Assembly (NCBI RefSeq): GCF_000716445.1
Contig: NZ_JNWK01000070.1
Coordinates: 1-34,977, forward strand
Origin: Streptomyces wedmorensis
Lineage (GTDB): Bacteria; Actinomycetota; Actinomycetes; Streptomycetales; Streptomycetaceae
Direction: 5' to 3'
Length of the DNA: 34,977 bases
The translations under genes were made by a program, and so were the position numbers. The notes beneath the pieces are model-generated. The model worked only from the letters and a program-made list of their open reading frames with translations, did no database searches and was not told the origin of the DNA. Of the stretch, positions 33,522 through 34,977 are shown piece after piece (the first letter of the stretch is position 1; each line of letters begins with the position of its first letter).

Positions 33522-34322
33522 TCAGGACGCCGGGGGCCCTCCCGGCGTCGGCACCGCGGGCTGACCGGCCCAGGGAGGCGGAGCCGTCGACGCCGTCCAG
33601 GCCGCCAGGTCCGTACCGTCGACGCAGACGATCCCGCAGGAAGCGGCGTACGCGAGTGCCGGGTCCGTGAACGAGCTGGTGGTGACCAGGACGGCCACGT
33701 CGGCCTCGTGCACGACGTAGCAGGTGCCCCCGAAGCGCTGGAGGTCCGGGGAGCCGACCCGGTGGTCCTGCGCGTACTGCTTGCACTGCAGCACGACGCG
33801 CGTGCCGTCGGGGGCCGTCGCTATCACATCCGCGCCCAGGTCACCGGCGCCGCCGACCACCTCGACGGAGGAACAGCCGTCCCGTACGCACAGCGCGGCG
33901 ACCGTGTGCTCGAAGCCGTCCGGGTCGACGGCCAGGTGGTCCAGCGCCGCGGAATCGACGGCCGGCGGGACGGGCGCGGGTTCGACCGCGGGCGGGGTGA
34001 TGTCCCGGGTGGTGGAGGTGTCGAGGAAGGTCTCGGCGGCCGGTATCGGGACCGTCGGCTCCGTGCCGCCGGCACCCGGGGCGTACGGCGCGGAGCGGGT
34101 CCTGCCCCACCGGGCCAGCAGCGACCCCACGCCGAGCGCCAGGGCGAGGGCCGCGAGGACGGCAGGGAGGTACGAGCCGGTCGCGCGGGCCGTTTTGACC
34201 ATGAGCGCTGCGCCCCCGGCCACTACCCCCACGAGCCCGACGACGAGCACGAGGTCCCGCAGCGGGCGCGCTCGGCCTTCCCGCCGCGTCACGCCCCTAC
34301 CGTCGTCACCGACCGCTGCCAT
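33522..34322 (-). CDS. Membrane-anchored Mrr-like restriction endonuclease
   Basis: 266 aa; ATG 34322 has GGAGGGGGCCGG directly ahead, so the longer frame is rejected. Two transmembrane segments (LVLVVGLVGVVAGGAALMV, about 23-43, and YLPAVLAALALALGVGSLLA, about 51-70) are followed by a Pro/Thr-rich linker. A C-terminal PD-(D/E)xK domain of the Mrr type follows: DPDGFEHTVAALCVRDGCSSVEVVGGAGDLGADVIATAPDGTRVVLQCKQYA, with Asp165, Gln179 and Lys181 as the active-site set. Then come VGSPDLQRFGGTCYVVHEADVAVLVTTSSFTDPALAYAASCGIVCVDGTDLAAW, the usual Mrr tail. It probably cleaves DNA near the membrane (modified or incoming DNA), by family analogy. No methyltransferase partner is adjacent. Confidence 0.88.
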   Translation of the reverse strand: MAAVGDDGRGVTRREGRARPLRDLVLVVGLVGVVAGGAALMVKTARATGSYLPAVLAALALALGVGSLLARWGRTRSAPYAPGAGGTEPTVPIPAAETFLDTSTTRDITPPAVEPAPVPPAVDSAALDHLAVDPDGFEHTVAALCVRDGCSSVEVVGGAGDLGADVIATAPDGTRVVLQCKQYAQDHRVGSPDLQRFGGTCYVVHEADVAVLVTTSSFTDPALAYAASCGIVCVDGTDLAAWTASTAPPPWAGQPAVPTPGGPPAS

Positions 34323-34479
34323 CCGGCCCCCTCCTTCGTCCGGATCCGATCCCTCGGCCCGGCCTCCCTGACGAGAAATCACCTCACCCCGTCGACGCCG
34401 TCGAAACCCCCGAGGTCGCTGCCGGAGCGCTCCCCACGGATGGCACGGCAGACGCGGGGCATGCTCCGGTCATCTGAAC

Positions 34480-34615
34480 AGCTCGCGATCGCTGCCACGG
34501 ATCGGCCCGGCGACGCCTGCGGGACTGGATAGAAGGCGGTGTCTGGCCCCGCCCGCGCGAAATCCTTCTGGCTGAGCTTCGCAAGGCCGGTCTGCTCGAC
34601 GTGGACGCGGCCCGG
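34480..34615 (+). pseudogene. IS5-family transposase fragment
   Basis: The plus-strand frame RRLRDWIEGGVWPRPREILLAELRKAGLLDVD closely resembles RRLRDWTEAGVWPRLHEVLLAELRKAGLLDMD in the element at 14322-15209. Only about 45 codons survive; similarity ends just before the first catalytic Asp. The 5' and 3' parts are absent, and the flanks to 34383 and 34883 contain no supported gene. Confidence 0.7.
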
Positions 34616-34883
34616 GAGTGGGGCGCCCTCTGGCGGACGGTTTCCCGGTGGCGGGGGAGGTGGCGCAGGGTGTCGTCTGCGCGGTCGATCGCGCCCATCA
34701 GCCGCGGCTCGCCGTCGGGGTCGTCGTCGCGTGGGTGGATGCCGGGGCGCGGGGGATCGATTGCCGTCGGATTCCCAATGCCCCCACGGCCCCTGACGGG
34801 CCGTGGGTAGCCTCTGCCGTGATCACTCGGCCAGGGCCTGAGACCGGCCGGTCCTCACTCGAGGACAAGAGGAGTGAGGACCG

Positions 34884-34977
34884 ATGTTGAGTGTGGAGAC
34901 GGCTTTGAAGGAGGCGATGGCCTCGATCGATGGGAGCGTGGGAGCCGCACTGGTCGACTACACGAGCGGCATGGCGC
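34884..34977 (+). CDS. Roadblock/LC7-type protein, cut by window end
   Basis: ATG 34884 follows GAGGAGTGAGGA. The visible 31 codons read MLSVETALKEAMASIDG, then GSVGAALVDYTSGMA-type residues. This matches the opening of small (about 120-150 aa) Streptomyces roadblock/LC7-like proteins ('...Aieg a.GvAlVDytSGmaLG'), which modulate small GTPases or act in signalling modules. The rest lies beyond the window. No upstream partner gene (histidine kinase or GTPase) is in view. Confidence 0.6.
   Translation, partial: MLSVETALKEAMASIDGSVGAALVDYTSGMA

Noticed and set aside
1..34977. CRISPR array, tRNA or rRNA genes
   Set aside because: No regularly spaced repeats and no cloverleaf or rRNA-like sequence was seen on either strand.

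Overview
The window reads as Streptomyces (or a very close actinomycete) chromosome. It has high G+C with GC-rich third codon positions, GTG starts and GGAGG-type ribosome sites. It carries a streptogrisin-type protease, a Tat-exported cell-wall hydrolase, a large LuxR/LAL regulator, an AfsR-type SARP regulator, GPP34 and roadblock genes. Insertion-sequence debris in several layers suggests a plastic accessory region, such as a chromosome arm; that placement is inference.

Layout. (1) 0-3.5 kb: IS graveyard around one small secreted protein (727-1155): a decayed IS5 transposase, a HARBI1-like transposase tail, a truncated IS3 orfB, and an IS5-type element with recognisable ends (2342-3476). 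(2) 4.1-8.0 kb: GPP34 phosphoprotein and a 970-aa LAL regulator, both on the minus strand. (3) 8.5-11.4 kb: two secreted proteases, subtilisin-like with a P domain (plus) and streptogrisin A-like (minus), convergent and separated by two strong hairpins. (4) 12.1-16.8 kb: nested insertions: the signal-peptide/N-terminal stub of an RHS-type polymorphic-toxin protein, an ISL3 element, an IS5 element with perfect ends inside a TAA duplication, and a second IS5 element split by a 0.6-kb cassette carrying a small intact gene that resembles toxin-immunity genes. (5) 16.9-19.9 kb: SARP regulator. (6) 20.2-24.4 kb: small membrane protein, broken DUF2235 hydrolase, caspase-like peptidase with two compensating frameshifts, and a HAD-M28 aminopeptidase fusion whose 3' end overlaps the caspase frame. 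(7) 24.8-27.8 kb: SixA-like phosphatase, DUF4241 protein, small conserved protein, DCC-type thiol oxidoreductase, CsbD stress protein. (8) 28-34.98 kb: poorly coding stretch, four-helix membrane protein, SDR stub, Tat-exported NlpC/P60 protein, broken FG-GAP secreted protein, membrane-anchored Mrr-like nuclease, another IS5 fragment, and the start of a roadblock/LC7 gene cut by the window edge.

Functional picture. Ordinary Streptomyces housekeeping of the cell surface (proteases, peptidoglycan hydrolase) alternates with regulators that have no biosynthetic cluster here. The most unusual areas are the 20.9-24.4 kb hydrolase/caspase/HAD-M28 block and the 12.2-16.8 kb eroded toxin-like locus. 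A short motif encoding (T/P)YELVR followed by a stop recurs and marks ends of a lost IS type. Single-base frameshifts are frequent, so either decay or residual sequencing error must be considered.
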